From: Blastococcus sp. VKM Ac-2987 | Lineage (GTDB): Bacteria; Actinomycetota; Actinomycetes; Mycobacteriales; Geodermatophilaceae | Assembly (NCBI RefSeq): GCF_026967805.1 | Contig: NZ_JAPVBG010000001.1 | Span: forward strand, 697,143-761,142 | Direction of reading: 5' to 3' | DNA: 64,000 nucleotides | In this document: one piece after another, positions 8,306 through 18,667 of the stretch | Numbering within the stretch: position 1 is the first letter of the stretch | How the letters are laid out: the number at the start of each line of letters is the position of its first letter | Made by a program: the position numbers and the translations under genes | The notes under the pieces: model-generated | What the model saw: only the letters and a program-made list of their open reading frames with translations | What the model was told of the DNA's origin: nothing | The model's database searches: none

Positions 8306-9630
8306 CGGGGTGCCACCTCGCGGGCCAGCGCGACAGCGGCGCGCCAGCAGTCGTGGAACGTGACGTACATGGGCACGGGGGCGAACCGGACGATGTCCGG
8401 CTGGCGCGCGTCGGCGATCACCCCGTGCCGGACCCGCAGCGCGGCGGTCAGCTCCTTCGCGGTGCGGCCCTCGATCCGGACCGAGAGCTGGCTGCCGCGC
8501 GCGGCCGGGTCCCGCGGCGTCACCTGGGTCAGCGGGCGGTCCCGGAAGACCTCGTCGAACAGCGACTCGAGGTAGGCGGTCAGCCGCAGGCTCCGGGCGC
8601 GGAGCGCGGGCATCCCGGTCTCGTCGAACATCTCCAGCGAGCTGCGGACCGGTCCCATGGCGAAGATCGGCGGGTTGGACAGCGCCCACGCGTCGGCCGT
8701 CGGCGGTGGGTCGGCCACGGGCGCCATCTCGAACCGGGTCGACTCCCGCGTCGTCCACCAGCCCTCGAACCGCGGCCGGTCCCCGGCCAGGTGCCGCTCG
8801 TGGACGAAGACACCGGCCACCGCACCGGCGCCGCTGTTGAGGTACTTGTAGGTGCACCAGGCGGCGAAGTCGACGTCCCACTCGTGCAGCGCGAGCGGGA
8901 CGTTGCCGGCGGCGTGCGCCAGGTCCCAGCCGACGACGCACCCCGCCTCGTGGCCGGCGCGGGTGATCGCCGGCATGTCGAGCAGCTCGCCGGTCAGGTA
9001 GTTCACGCCCCCGAACAGCACGAGCGCGTGCTCGTGCCCGGAGCGGCGGAGGAGGTCCACGACGTCCTCGGTGCGCAGGCTCTCCTCGCCCTCCCGGGGG
9101 CGCATGCGGGTCACGACCGCGTCCGGGTCGAGCCCGTGGAAGGCCGCCTGGCTGCGCACCGCGTAGCTGTCGGAGGGGAAGGCGCTGTCCTCGATGAGGA
9201 TCTTCCGGCGGGCACCTTCCGGCCGGTAGAACGACACCATCAGCAGGTGCAGGTTGACCGTCAGCGAGTTCATCGCCACGACCTCGTCCGGCTTGGCACC
9301 GACCAGCCGGGCCATCGGCTCGCGCAGGAACGCGTGGTAGGGCAGCCACGGGCGGCGGGCCTCGGTGTGGCCCTCGACGCCCCACTGCGCCCAGTCGTCC
9401 ATGTCCTCGAGCAGCTCGACCGAGGTGCGCCGCGGGCGCAGGCCCAGCGAGTTCCCGGCGAAGTACGCCGTCTCGGGGTGGTCCCCGCCCTCGGCGGGCG
9501 GGACGTGGAACTCGGCGCGCCGGGTCGGCAGCTCGTCGGCCGCGTCCAGGGCGAGGGCCTGCTCCTCGCGGGCCAGCAGGTCGGCGAGCAGGTCCCGGCC
9601 ATCGGGCCGGGCGGTCACGGTCTCGGTCAC
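8302..9630 (-). CDS. kynU: Kynureninase
   Basis: This 442-residue PLP enzyme of the aminotransferase class V fold cleaves 3-hydroxykynurenine (and kynurenine) to 3-hydroxyanthranilate and alanine. Visible features are AYFAGNSLGLRP near residue 50, GWDLAHAAGNVPL, and the PLP-binding Lys262 in the WCTYKYLN motif. The GTG at 9630 is chosen because it lies 5 bp after the dioxygenase stop; longer frames read through that gene. The length is slightly above typical bacterial kynureninases because of an N-terminal extension. It is the second gene of block A. Confidence 0.93.
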   Translation of the reverse strand: MTETVTARPDGRDLLADLLAREEQALALDAADELPTRRAEFHVPPAEGGDHPETAYFAGNSLGLRPRRTSVELLEDMDDWAQWGVEGHTEARRPWLPYHAFLREPMARLVGAKPDEVVAMNSLTVNLHLLMVSFYRPEGARRKILIEDSAFPSDSYAVRSQAAFHGLDPDAVVTRMRPREGEESLRTEDVVDLLRRSGHEHALVLFGGVNYLTGELLDMPAITRAGHEAGCVVGWDLAHAAGNVPLALHEWDVDFAAWCTYKYLNSGAGAVAGVFVHERHLAGDRPRFEGWWTTRESTRFEMAPVADPPPTADAWALSNPPIFAMGPVRSSLEMFDETGMPALRARSLRLTAYLESLFDEVFRDRPLTQVTPRDPAARGSQLSVRIEGRTAKELTAALRVRHGVIADARQPDIVRFAPVPMYVTFHDCWRAAVALAREVAPR

Positions 9631-9635
9631 CGGGG

Positions 9636-10553
9636 TCAGACCGCCGTCCGGGCCGACCACACCTCGGGGAAGACGACCCGGGCCAGGCTCTTGGCCAGCC
9701 AGTACGTCCCCGAGGAGCCGCCGGAGCCCACCTTGTCGCCCATGCCCCTGCGGACGGCGAGGAGGTGCTTGTGCCGCCAGTCGGTGAAGGCGGCGGAGAT
9801 GTCGGTCAGCACCTCGGCCAGCTCCCACAGCGGGTCGCCGTGCTGCTCCCGGGTGTAGATCTGCAGCCAGGCGGCCTCGACCTCGGGACGGGCCTCGTAG
9901 TCCTGCCCGAAGTCGCGGTTCACGACCTCCTCGGGGATGTCCATGCCGCTGCGGGCGAGGGCGGCGATCGCATCGTCGTACAGCGAGGGGCCCTCGAACG
10001 CCGCCATCAGCGGCTCGTAGACGGCCGGGTTGCCGCGGTAGAGCTCGGTGAGCCGGCGCTGCTTGATGCCGAGCAGGAGCTCCAGCCGGCGGTAGGCCCA
10101 CGACTGGAAGCCCGACGCCACCCCGAGGGTGTCGCGGAAGCGGTTGAAGGCCATGGGCGAGAGCCAGTCGATGGTCGACCAGGCGGCGACGAGCCCCTCG
10201 AACTGCCGGACGGACCGGCGGAGGACGGCGACCGCGCCCCGGACGTCGTCGGCGCGCAGGTGCTGCTGCGCGAGCTCCCACTCGAACTGGAGCTGGCCGA
10301 AGTAGAGCTCCATGATCTGCGACGCGACGAGGAAGGCGCGCTCCTCGGGCACGTCGGTCATCGTGTCCTGGATGCCGTGCAGGACGTCCGTGCGGACGTA
10401 GTGGTCGTACGGGGTCGCGCCGTCGAACGACATGTGCGGCTTGCCGCCGGTCGCCTCGGCGAGGGCGGCACGGCTCTCCGCGGTCGCCGTCCCGTTGCCG
10501 GGGTGGCTGTCGACCTCGCTCGCCGTACCCCTGTCGCGCTCTTCCACGGTCAC
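9636..10553 (-). CDS. kynA: Tryptophan 2,3-dioxygenase
   Basis: This 305-residue haem enzyme opens the indole ring of tryptophan to N-formylkynurenine. The signature TDWRHKHL (His261/His263 region, haem ligand) followed by the VGSGGSSGTYWL substrate-binding loop is at the C-terminus, and PYDHYVRTDVLHGIQ and FGQLQFEWELA are near the N-terminus. The GTG start at 10553 is supported by GAAGGAGGG a few bases upstream. The ~45 N-terminal residues are hydrophilic and not conserved. It is the first gene of block A and is divergent from the Lrp-type regulator, whose shared promoter carries a palindrome. Confidence 0.94.
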   Translation of the reverse strand: MTVEERDRGTASEVDSHPGNGTATAESRAALAEATGGKPHMSFDGATPYDHYVRTDVLHGIQDTMTDVPEERAFLVASQIMELYFGQLQFEWELAQQHLRADDVRGAVAVLRRSVRQFEGLVAAWSTIDWLSPMAFNRFRDTLGVASGFQSWAYRRLELLLGIKQRRLTELYRGNPAVYEPLMAAFEGPSLYDDAIAALARSGMDIPEEVVNRDFGQDYEARPEVEAAWLQIYTREQHGDPLWELAEVLTDISAAFTDWRHKHLLAVRRGMGDKVGSGGSSGTYWLAKSLARVVFPEVWSARTAV

Positions 10554-10621
10554 TGTCGGCCCTCCTTCACGGGTGAAGTCTGCGCGGGTGCAGGACGTCC
10601 GGGAATGGCGAGCGGGGGTCG

Positions 10622-10627
10622 TATAGT
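10622..10627 (+). promoter_or_regulatory. -10 box candidate for the Lrp-type regulator
   Basis: TATAGT is a near-perfect TANNNT -10 box about 72 bp before the regulator's GTG. No good -35 is seen. The palindrome at 10632-10655 begins 5 bp downstream, so it would cover the transcription start. Confidence 0.4.
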
Positions 10628-10631
10628 CCAT

Positions 10632-10655
10632 CCGACCTTTCGATCGGAAGGTCGG
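10632..10655. promoter_or_regulatory. Palindromic operator candidate, kynurenine block A / Lrp regulator
   Basis: CCGACCTT at 10632-10639 and AAGGTCGG at 10648-10655 form a perfect 8-bp inverted repeat with an 8-bp spacer. It lies between the divergent tryptophan dioxygenase and Lrp/AsnC genes. A related element is found upstream of block B at 15425-15446. The position fits autoregulated Lrp-type control of both blocks. Confidence 0.55.
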
Positions 10656-10698
10656 ATCGGCAAACGACTTTCGTGTCGTGGAGGGGGGGTGTGGGCGC

Positions 10699-11139
10699 GT
10701 GGACACCACGGACTGGGCCATCCTCGCCGAGCTCCAGGACGACTGCCGGGTCTCGTTCAGCGAGCTCGGTCGGCGAGTGCACATGTCCTCGCCGGCGGTC
10801 GCCGAACGCGTCCGCCGGCTCGAGCAGGCCGGGGTCATCACCGGGTACCACGCCGCCGTCGACCTCGAGGCGGCCGGCTGGAGCGTGCTGGCCCTGGTGC
10901 GCATGCAGTGCTTCGGGCCGCGCTGCATCCTGCAGCACGCCGAGAGCGTCGCGGCCTGGCCCCAGGTGCTCGAGCTGCACCGGGTCACCGGTGACGTGTG
11001 CTGCGAGCTGAAGGTCGTGGCCGCCTCGATGCAGGCGTTCGAAGCGGTGGTGGACCGGCTCGCCGACTACGGCCAGCCGTCGTCGACGCTGGTGCTCTCC
11101 AGCCCGCTCGACCGCGGCCGCGTCCACCGACCCGACTGA
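10699..11139 (+). CDS. Lrp/AsnC-family transcriptional regulator (likely kynurenine pathway regulator)
   Basis: This 146-residue protein has an N-terminal AsnC-type winged HTH (about residues 5-50; DWAILAELQDDCRVSFSELG and MSSPAVAERVRRLEQAGVI) and a C-terminal RAM/ligand-binding domain (about 65-140). The GTG at 10699 is preferred because a GAGGGGGGG tract precedes it. The start at 10678 would add seven residues that are not family-like. Lrp-type regulators of kyn operons (KynR) respond to kynurenine in other bacteria. The position between two kynurenine blocks, with a palindrome before each, supports the same job here by inference. Confidence 0.82.
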   Translation: MDTTDWAILAELQDDCRVSFSELGRRVHMSSPAVAERVRRLEQAGVITGYHAAVDLEAAGWSVLALVRMQCFGPRCILQHAESVAAWPQVLELHRVTGDVCCELKVVAASMQAFEAVVDRLADYGQPSSTLVLSSPLDRGRVHRPD

Positions 11140-11183
11140 GGGCCGGCCGGGCCGCGACGCGGGAGTCCGGACCGCGGGACCGC

Positions 11184-11963
11184 TCAGGCGGGCGCGGCGA
11201 GCCCGTCCAGCGCGCCGAGCACGACCGGCCACGCCGTGCTGCTCGGGTCGATCAGCGCGAAGTGCCCCACCGGGAGCGCGGTGAGCGCTGCAGCCGGGTG
11301 CCGGCGACGGTAGGACTCGCTGACCACGGCCGGGACGATCCCGTCCCCGGTGCCGTGGACGATGTGCACGCGGGCGTCCGGGGTGGCCAGCCGCGCCGGG
11401 TCGAGGTCGGCCCGCCCGGCCGCGGGTCCGCCCAGGAAGGCCGGCACCGCGTCGGTGTCCAGCGCCAGGGCCGCGGCCACCTCCAGGTCGGCCACCGGCG
11501 CGAGCGCGAGGACGCCGACGACGCCCGCCGGCGCCCCCGCGGCCGCGAGCAGCGCGAGGTGGCCGCCCGCCGAGTGGCCGGCGACCAGCAGCCGGCCGTC
11601 GCTGTGGGCGGTGGTCACGTCCGACCGCCGGACCTCGCGCAGCGCCGCGCGGACGTCCGCGACCATGGCGTCGGGCCGGCCCGGGATGCGCCGGTACTCC
11701 GGCGTCGCCGTCGTCCAACCGGCCCGGGCCAGCGCATCGGTCATCGGCCGCACGTGCACCCGGTCGTACTCGGGACGCCAGAAGCCGCCGTGCAGCAGGA
11801 CGACCAGCGGCCGTCCCGCCGCGCGCGGACCACCGAGGCGGACGTCGCAGACGTGCTCGTCCGCCGCTCCGTACCGGAGGACGAGGTCCGGCCCCGGCGC
11901 GGGACGCGACAGGACCGAGCGGTCCTCCGGCCGGAGCGGGCCCGGGGCCTCCACCACGTCCAC
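11184..11963 (-). CDS. Kynurenine formamidase, alpha/beta-hydrolase type
   Basis: This 259-residue alpha/beta hydrolase would remove the formyl group from N-formylkynurenine. It carries LLHGGFW, matching the HGGxW oxyanion motif that marks this formamidase group, the GHSAGGHL nucleophile elbow (Ser), a late Asp in the HGTGDGIVP region and His in LPVGHFALID. This type differs from the KynB metal-dependent cyclase-like formamidases of many bacteria. The GTG at 11963 lies 5 bp after the dioxygenase stop; upstream starts read through that gene. It is the last gene of block B and converges with the regulator. Confidence 0.82.
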   Translation of the reverse strand: MDVVEAPGPLRPEDRSVLSRPAPGPDLVLRYGAADEHVCDVRLGGPRAAGRPLVVLLHGGFWRPEYDRVHVRPMTDALARAGWTTATPEYRRIPGRPDAMVADVRAALREVRRSDVTTAHSDGRLLVAGHSAGGHLALLAAAGAPAGVVGVLALAPVADLEVAAALALDTDAVPAFLGGPAAGRADLDPARLATPDARVHIVHGTGDGIVPAVVSESYRRRHPAAALTALPVGHFALIDPSSTAWPVVLGALDGLAAPA

Positions 11964-11968
11964 GGCGA

Positions 11969-12997
<1,029 letters not shown>

Positions 12998-13001
<4 letters not shown>

Positions 13002-13783
13002 TCCGCTCCTCCGCGGACCTCGATGCGCACCGAGCCCAGCCCGGTCACCCGCCCGACGACGCCCGACCCCGGCCTCAGCGGGACGGCGGCGGTGGCGGCG
13101 CCGGCGAGGATCACCTGCCCGGCGCGCAGCCGGAAGCCACGCCGGAGGGCCATGCCGGCCAGCGCCGGCAGGGCCTTCAGCGGGTGGCCCAGGATGGCGT
13201 CGGTGGAGCCGGTCTCGACGACCTCGCCGTCGACGACCAGCGAGACCGGCAGCCCACCGAGCTCCCCGGCGTCCCGGAGCGACGTCCACGGACCGATGAC
13301 GAACCCGGCGGCCGACGTGTTGTCCGCGACGACGTCGGCGAGCGTGAACCGGAAGTCCTGGTAGCGCGAGTCGATGATCTCCAGCGCCGGAGCGACGGCG
13401 TCCACGGCGGACAGGATGTCGTCGACCGGCTCGTCCGGGGAGACGTCCCGCGCCAGGCGGTAGGCGACCTCCGGCTCCACGCGGGGGTGGATGAGACCGG
13501 GCAGGTCCACCGAGCCGCCGTCGGGCACGAGCATGTCCGAGGTCAGCCGGCCGACGATGACGTCGGAGACGCCCATCTGCGCCATCTTCGCCAGGCTGGT
13601 GAAGCCCAGCTTCCAGCCGACCTGGACCGCACCCCGGTCCAGCCGGCGGGCGACCAGGGCCTCCTGGACGGCGTAGGCGGCGTCGACGTCCGTCGCCTCC
13701 GCGTTGCGGATCTCGCGGACGCCGGTCACCGCGTCGTCGAGCCGCTGCACGAGCGCGTCGTCCACGCGCGGGGTCGTCGTCAC
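12998..13783 (-). CDS. nbaG: 4-oxalocrotonate (2-oxo-3-hexenedioate) decarboxylase
   Basis: This 261-residue protein belongs to the 2-keto-4-pentenoate hydratase / oxalocrotonate decarboxylase family. Seen are GWKLGFTSLAKMAQMGV, the metal-ligand region HPRVEPEVAYRL (Glu-x-Glu), ALEIIDSRYQDFRF, and a C-terminal GFRLRAGQVILAG segment. It should decarboxylate 4-oxalocrotonate to 2-oxopent-4-enoate. Family members also act as hydratases, but the neighbours favour the decarboxylase. The GTG at 13783 overlaps the upstream dehydrogenase stop by 4 bp. Confidence 0.85.
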
Positions 13784-15279
13784 AGCTTCACGCACACGTT
13801 CGTCTGCTCCGTGTAGAACTCGAGGGAGGACTGGCCGCCCTCCCGACCGATCCCCGACAGCCCGCTGCCGCCGAACGGGGAGCGCAGGTCGCGCAGGAAC
13901 CAGGTGTTCACCCAGCTGATGCCGACCCGCAGCTGCTGGGCGACCCGGTGCCCGCGCTGCAGGTCGGTGGTCCAGGTGGCCGCCGCCAGCCCGTAGTCCG
14001 TGTCGTTGGCCAGGGCCACCGCTTCCTCCTCCGTGTCGAACGGCACCAGCGCAGCCACCGGGCCGAAGATCTCCTCGCGCAGCACGCGGTCGTCCTGCGG
14101 CAGGCCCGTCCAGAGGGTCGGCTCGATCCACGCCCCTCCGTCCAGCTCGGCACCGAGGGCGGGGATCCCGCCGCCCACGAGCTCGGTGGCCCCGGACCGT
14201 CGGGCCAGCTCCAGGTAGGACAGCACCTTCTCCCGGTGGCCCCGGCTGATCAGCGGGCCGGTCGTGGTGGCCTCGTCGTCCGGGCGGCCCAGGCGGAGCG
14301 CCCGCGCCGCGGCGGCCAGCCGCTCGGCCACCTCGTCGAAGACCGGGCGTTCCACGTAGACCCGCTCGGTGCAGAGGCAGACCTGGCCGGTGTTCGCGAA
14401 CACGGACCTGGTCAGGCCCTCGATCGTCGCGTCCAGGTCGGCGTCGGCGAACACCAGCGCCGGGTTCTTGCCGCCGAGCTCGAACGACAGCGGCCGCACC
14501 CGCGGTGCGACCGACCGCATGATGGCGCTCCCGGCGGCCGTCGACCCGGTGAAGGTCACCCCGTCGACACCCGGGTGCGAGGTGAGGAACTCCCCGGCCG
14601 AGCCGGGACCGAACCCGTGCACCACGTTGTAGACGCCGTCGGGCACGCCGGCGTCGCGCAGCACCTCGGCCAGCAGGGTCGCGGTCGACGGCGTCTCCTC
14701 CGACGGCTTGACGACCACGGCGTTGCCGCACGCGAGGGCCGGGGCGACCTTCCAGGTCAGCAGGAGGAGCGGGAGGTTCCAGGGCACGATCACGGCGACC
14801 ACGCCGAGCGGCGAGCGCACCGCGTAGTTCAGGGCGCCGCGGCCGTCCGGCGTCTCCGTCTGGTACGAGGTGAGCCCGGCGGAGGAGATGGTGTCGGCGA
14901 AGGACCGGAAGTTGGCCACGGCCCGGGCGACGTCGAGCGCGCGGGCCTGGGCGACGGGCTTGCCCGTGTCGGCGACCTCGGCCCGCACGAAGTCGTCGAA
15001 CCGCTCCTCGATCCGGTCGGCGACGCGGCGCAGGAGCGTGGCGCGGGCGCTCACACCCAACCGGCCCCACGGACCGTCGAGCGCCCGGCGGGCAGCCGCC
15101 ACCGCGCGGTCCACGGTGACCGCGTCCGCTTCGTGCACCCGGGCGACGGTCGAGCCGTCGACCGGGTTGATCTTGACGAACAGCTCGCCCGTCTCGACGA
15201 GCTCACCGTCCACCACGTTGCAGATGATCGGTGCCGACGCGTCGGTCACCGGCTGAGCTGCCGTGGTCGTCTGAGTCAC
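13780..15279 (-). CDS. nbaE: 2-aminomuconate 6-semialdehyde dehydrogenase (aldehyde dehydrogenase family)
   Basis: This ~499-residue NAD-dependent aldehyde dehydrogenase has VIVPWNLPLLLLTWKVAPAL, the NAD loop FTGSTAAGS, the catalytic Glu in FELGGKNP and catalytic Cys301 in ANTGQVCLC. The GTG at 15279 is preferred because AAGGTGG lies 8 nt before it. An ATG at 15297 would add six residues but has no ribosome site. Family members also oxidise 2-hydroxymuconic semialdehyde, so nitrobenzoate or catechol pathways are an alternative; the adjoining 3-hydroxyanthranilate genes make the aminomuconate role most likely. It is the first gene of block B. Confidence 0.87.
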   Translation of the reverse strand: MTQTTTAAQPVTDASAPIICNVVDGELVETGELFVKINPVDGSTVARVHEADAVTVDRAVAAARRALDGPWGRLGVSARATLLRRVADRIEERFDDFVRAEVADTGKPVAQARALDVARAVANFRSFADTISSAGLTSYQTETPDGRGALNYAVRSPLGVVAVIVPWNLPLLLLTWKVAPALACGNAVVVKPSEETPSTATLLAEVLRDAGVPDGVYNVVHGFGPGSAGEFLTSHPGVDGVTFTGSTAAGSAIMRSVAPRVRPLSFELGGKNPALVFADADLDATIEGLTRSVFANTGQVCLCTERVYVERPVFDEVAERLAAAARALRLGRPDDEATTTGPLISRGHREKVLSYLELARRSGATELVGGGIPALGAELDGGAWIEPTLWTGLPQDDRVLREEIFGPVAALVPFDTEEEAVALANDTDYGLAAATWTTDLQRGHRVAQQLRVGISWVNTWFLRDLRSPFGGSGLSGIGREGGQSSLEFYTEQTNVCVKL

Positions 15280-15424
15280 TGCGGGATCCACCTTCATGTG
15301 CGGTCGAGGCGGTACGGACGGCAGGGTGTGCCGTCGCCGGCGGCAGCCGTGGCGCCGTGCACGGAGAAGTCTCAGACAGGTGATCCCCGGCGTGGAAGGG
15401 GCAATGACGGTCACATGCCCCGCC

Positions 15425-15446
15425 CCGCTTTCAGAGCGGAAGGTCG
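15425..15446. promoter_or_regulatory. Operator candidate upstream of kynurenine block B
   Basis: CCGCT at 15425-15429 and AGCGG at 15435-15439 form an inverted repeat, followed by AAGGTCG. Read on the minus strand it shares CGACCTTCCG, then N-TC, then AAAG, with the element at 10632-10655. It lies about 150 bp before the dehydrogenase start. The 203-bp gap between this gene and the beta-lactamase remnant holds no other feature I can support. Confidence 0.45.
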
Positions 15447-15500
15447 CTCCGGGTGTCGCCTTAAAGTCGGCCGGGCCCCGGCGGATGGCGTCCGGAGCCG

Positions 15501-15923
15501 ATGAGCGCAGCGATGACCTGGCCCGGCCGTGCGGCGTCCGACCGGATGGAGACCGCACTGAACGAGGCAGTGCCCGGTGACGAGCGGGACACCAGCACCC
15601 CGCGGGCGCTCGCCACGGACCTGCGGGCCTTCCTGCTATACGGAGCCCTGGCGCCCGGGGACCGGGACCTCCTCACCGGCTGGATGCGGGACAGCACCAC
15701 CGGCGCGACCCCGATCGACGCCGGCGTCCCCGCCGGCTGGGACGTGGCGGACAAGTCCGGCGCCGGTGGCTAGGGCACCCGCAGCGACATCGCCGTGGTG
15801 CGCCCTCCGGACGGCGCGCCGCTCGTGCTGGCCGTCCTCTCCAGCCGGGCGTCCGCCGACGCCGGGTACGACGACGCGCTGGTGGCCCGGGCCGCCGCGG
15901 TGGTCGCCGGCGCCCTGCGCTGA
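15501..15923 (+). pseudogene. Class A beta-lactamase remnant (5'-truncated, internal TAG)
   Basis: The frame encodes the C-terminal half of a class A beta-lactamase. It keeps SDRMETALNEAVPGDERDTSTP, which matches the omega-loop R-x-E-x-x-L-N motif and the conserved GD-RDT-TP segment. LRAFLLYGALAP and TTGATPIDAGVPAGWDVADKSGAGG follow (KSG in place of the K-T/S-G motif). A TAG at 15771-15773 sits where the conserved Tyr of GGYGTR is expected, so one base change explains it. The same frame continues with [12 protein letters not shown] and LVLAVLSSR to a TGA at 15921-15923. The signal peptide, S-x-x-K and S-D-N parts are absent upstream. Confidence 0.85.
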
Positions 15924-15950
15924 GCGTCTGATCCGGCTTCTCGCCCAGGA

Positions 15951-15991
15951 CGGTCCGGCTCTGCCCACCCCGGCTGGGCAGAGCCGGACCG
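15951..15991. terminator. Perfect 17-bp hairpin
   Basis: The arms at 15951-15967 and 15975-15991 are exact reverse complements with a 7-nt loop. There is no T-run, as is common in high-GC actinobacteria. It lies 27 bp after the beta-lactamase remnant and before fbiC, so it is probably the old gene's terminator. Confidence 0.7.
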
Positions 15992-16047
15992 CCGGCCACC
16001 CCACCCGCCCCGACCGGGTCGGCAACGCCACCGTCATCCCGGCGGGC

Positions 16048-16053
16048 TAGCGT
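16048..16053 (+). promoter_or_regulatory. -10 box candidate for fbiC (near-leaderless)
   Basis: TAGCGT fits TANNNT and lies 10 nt before the fbiC ATG. The implied transcript start would be only a few bases before the start codon, and no ribosome binding site is visible. Confidence 0.4.
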
Positions 16054-16063
16054 CGGACGCGCT

Positions 16064-18667
16064 ATGAGCGCTCTGCCTGCACCGTCCGAGTCCGCCGTCC
16101 GCCGTGCCCTGGTGCGCGCCGAGCGCGGCGTCGCCCTCGACGCCGTCGAGGCGGAGACCCTGCTGCACGCCCGCGGCCTGGGCGAGGGGGAACCGCTGGA
16201 CCGGCTGCTGACCGCCGCCGGCCGGGTGCGCGACGCGGGGCTGGCCAGCGCCGGGCGTCCAGGGGTGGTGACCTACAGCCGCAAGGTGTTCATCCCGCTC
16301 ACCCACCTGTGCCGCGACCGGTGCCACTACTGCACCTTCGTGACGACACCCGGTCAGCTGCGGGCCCAGGGGAAGGCGCCCTACCTCTCCCCCGACGAGG
16401 TCCTCGAGATCGCCCGGGCCGGTGCGGCGCTGGGCTGCAAGGAGGCGCTGTTCACCCTCGGCGACCGCCCCGAGGACCGCTGGCCGGTCGCCGCCGAGTG
16501 GCTGGAGGCACACGGGTTCGACTCGACGCTGGGCTACCTGCGCGCCATGGCGATCCGGGTGCTGGAGGAGACCGGCCTGCTCCCCCACCTCAACCCCGGC
16601 GTCCTGTCGTGGGAGGAGATCCAGCGGCTCAAGCCGGTGTCGGCGTCGATGGGGATGATGCTGGAGACGACGGCGACCCGGCTGTGGTCACAGCCCGGCG
16701 GCCCGCACTTCGGCTCACCGGACAAGGAGCCCGCGCTGCGGCTGCGGGTGCTGGAGGACGCCGGCCGCTCCGCCGTCCCCTTCACCACCGGCGTGCTGCT
16801 GGGCATCGGTGAGGACTACGCCGAGCGGGTGGACGCCGTCGCCGCGATCCGGGCGAGCGCGCAGCGGCACGGGCACGTGCAGGAGGTCATCGTCCAGAAC
16901 TTCCGGGCCAAGCCGCGCACGGCGATGCAGGCCCACGACGACCTGGAGCTGCAGGAGTACGTCGCCGCCGTCGCCGTCACCCGGCTGCTGCTCGGCCCCA
17001 AGGCGCGGGTCCAGGCGCCGCCCAACCTGTCGGACTCCACCGAGCTCGGGCTGCTGCTGCGTGCCGGCGTCGACGACTGGGGCGGCGTCTCGCCGCTCAC
17101 GCCGGACCACGTCAACCCCGAGCGGCCCTGGCCCAACATCGACAAGCTGGCGCAGCTGACCGCCGACGCGGGCTTCACCCTCCGCGAGCGACTGGCCGCC
17201 CAGCCGCCGTACGTCCTGCAGCCCGAGCCGTGGCTGGACCCGCGGGTGCGCCCGCACGTCGACGCGCTCGCCGGGCCCGACGGGCTCGCCGTCCAGGGGC
17301 GGCTGCCGGTCGGCCTGCCGTGGCAGGAGCCGGACGAGGCGTGGACCTCATCGGGCCGGGTCGACCTGCACGTCGAGGTGGACACCGTCGGGCGCACGTC
17401 GGACCGGCGCAGCGACTTCGACGCCGTCTACGGCGACTGGGCCGAGCTCCGCGACCGCACCGAGAGCGCCCGCGACGGACACTCGAGCGCCCTGGCCGCC
17501 GGCGACCCGGAGGTGCACGCCGCGCTGGCGCACGCCGAGACCGACCCGGCCGGGCTGTCGGACGCCGAGTACCTGGCGCTGCTCGGCGCCGACGGGAACG
17601 ACCTCGAGGCGCTGTGCGCGCTGGCCGACGCCGTCCGCCGCGACGTGAACGGCGACGACGTCACCTACGTGGTGAACCGGAACATCAACTTCACCAACGT
17701 CTGCTACACCGGCTGCCGGTTCTGCGCCTTCGCCCAGCGGCGCACCGACGCCGACGCCTACACGCTCTCGATGAGCCAGGTGGGTGACCGGGTCGACGAG
17801 GCGTGGGCGGCCGGGGCCACCGAGATCTGCATGCAGGGCGGCATCCACCCCGACCTGCCGGGGACGGCGTACTTCGACCTCGCCCGCCAGGTGAAGCAGC
17901 GGCAGCCGGGCATCCACCTGCACGCCTTCTCCCCGATGGAGATCGTCAACGGCGCCGCCCGCACCGGGCTGTCGTTCCGGGAGTTCCTGACCGGGCTCAA
18001 GGAGGCCGGGCTCGACTCGATCCCCGGCACGGCCGCGGAGATCCTCGACGACGACGTCCGCTGGGTGCTGACCAAGGGCAAGCTGCCCACCGCCACCTGG
18101 CTGGAGATCATCGGCACCGCGCACGAGATCGGCATCCCGACCACGTCGACGATGATGTACGGCCACGTCGACACCCCGGCGCACTGGGTCGGGCACCTGC
18201 GCACCCTCAGCCAACTGCAGGACCGCACCGGCGGGTTCAGCGAGTTCGTGCTGCTCCCCTTCGTGCACCACAACTCCCCCATCTACCTGGCCGGCGTCGC
18301 CCGCCCCGGGCCCACGGTGCGGGAGAACCGCGCCATCCACGCCGTCGCCCGGCTGCTGCTGCACGGCCGCATCCCCAACATCCAGACCTCCTGGGTGAAG
18401 CTCGCCGACGCCGGGACCAAGGCGGTGCTGCAGGGCGGCGCCAACGACCTCGGCGGGACGCTGATGGAGGAGACGATCAGCCGGATGGCCGGCAGCGAGA
18501 ACGGCTCCCTGAAGACCATCGCCGAGCTGGAGGCGATGGCCGCCGCGATCGGCCGGCCCGCCCGCCAGCGCACCACCGAGTACGGCACCCCCTCGGCCGA
18601 ACGCCTGGCCACCGCCCGCTCCGACGAGGGCCGCGCCCGGCTCACCCTGTCCATCACCCCCCGCTGA
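16064..18667 (+). CDS. fbiC: 7,8-didemethyl-8-hydroxy-5-deazariboflavin (F0) synthase, CofG-CofH fusion
   Basis: This 867-residue protein has two radical-SAM modules. The N-terminal CofG-like half carries Cys83-x3-Cys87-x2-Cys90 ([14 protein letters not shown]). The C-terminal CofH-like half carries Cys547-x3-Cys551-x2-Cys554 ([12 protein letters not shown]). It joins tyrosine and a pyrimidine intermediate of flavin synthesis into F0, the chromophore of cofactor F420. The full actinobacterial fusion length is present. No other F420 genes are adjacent. Its 3' end overlaps the convergent hydrolase gene by 14 bp. Confidence 0.96.
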   Translation: MSALPAPSESAVRRALVRAERGVALDAVEAETLLHARGLGEGEPLDRLLTAAGRVRDAGLASAGRPGVVTYSRKVFIPLTHLCRDRCHYCTFVTTPGQLRAQGKAPYLSPDEVLEIARAGAALGCKEALFTLGDRPEDRWPVAAEWLEAHGFDSTLGYLRAMAIRVLEETGLLPHLNPGVLSWEEIQRLKPVSASMGMMLETTATRLWSQPGGPHFGSPDKEPALRLRVLEDAGRSAVPFTTGVLLGIGEDYAERVDAVAAIRASAQRHGHVQEVIVQNFRAKPRTAMQAHDDLELQEYVAAVAVTRLLLGPKARVQAPPNLSDSTELGLLLRAGVDDWGGVSPLTPDHVNPERPWPNIDKLAQLTADAGFTLRERLAAQPPYVLQPEPWLDPRVRPHVDALAGPDGLAVQGRLPVGLPWQEPDEAWTSSGRVDLHVEVDTVGRTSDRRSDFDAVYGDWAELRDRTESARDGHSSALAAGDPEVHAALAHAETDPAGLSDAEYLALLGADGNDLEALCALADAVRRDVNGDDVTYVVNRNINFTNVCYTGCRFCAFAQRRTDADAYTLSMSQVGDRVDEAWAAGATEICMQGGIHPDLPGTAYFDLARQVKQRQPGIHLHAFSPMEIVNGAARTGLSFREFLTGLKEAGLDSIPGTAAEILDDDVRWVLTKGKLPTATWLEIIGTAHEIGIPTTSTMMYGHVDTPAHWVGHLRTLSQLQDRTGGFSEFVLLPFVHHNSPIYLAGVARPGPTVRENRAIHAVARLLLHGRIPNIQTSWVKLADAGTKAVLQGGANDLGGTLMEETISRMAGSENGSLKTIAELEAMAAAIGRPARQRTTEYGTPSAERLATARSDEGRARLTLSITPR

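Noticed and set aside
6953-9385. 810-codon frame suggesting a kynureninase-monooxygenase fusion
   Set aside because: The upstream part is out of frame with kynU; the monooxygenase begins at the ATG at 8305, giving a normal-length protein.
15501-15923. Functional beta-lactamase made by stop-codon readthrough
   Set aside because: Even with readthrough the protein would lack the S-x-x-K and S-D-N motifs and the signal peptide.
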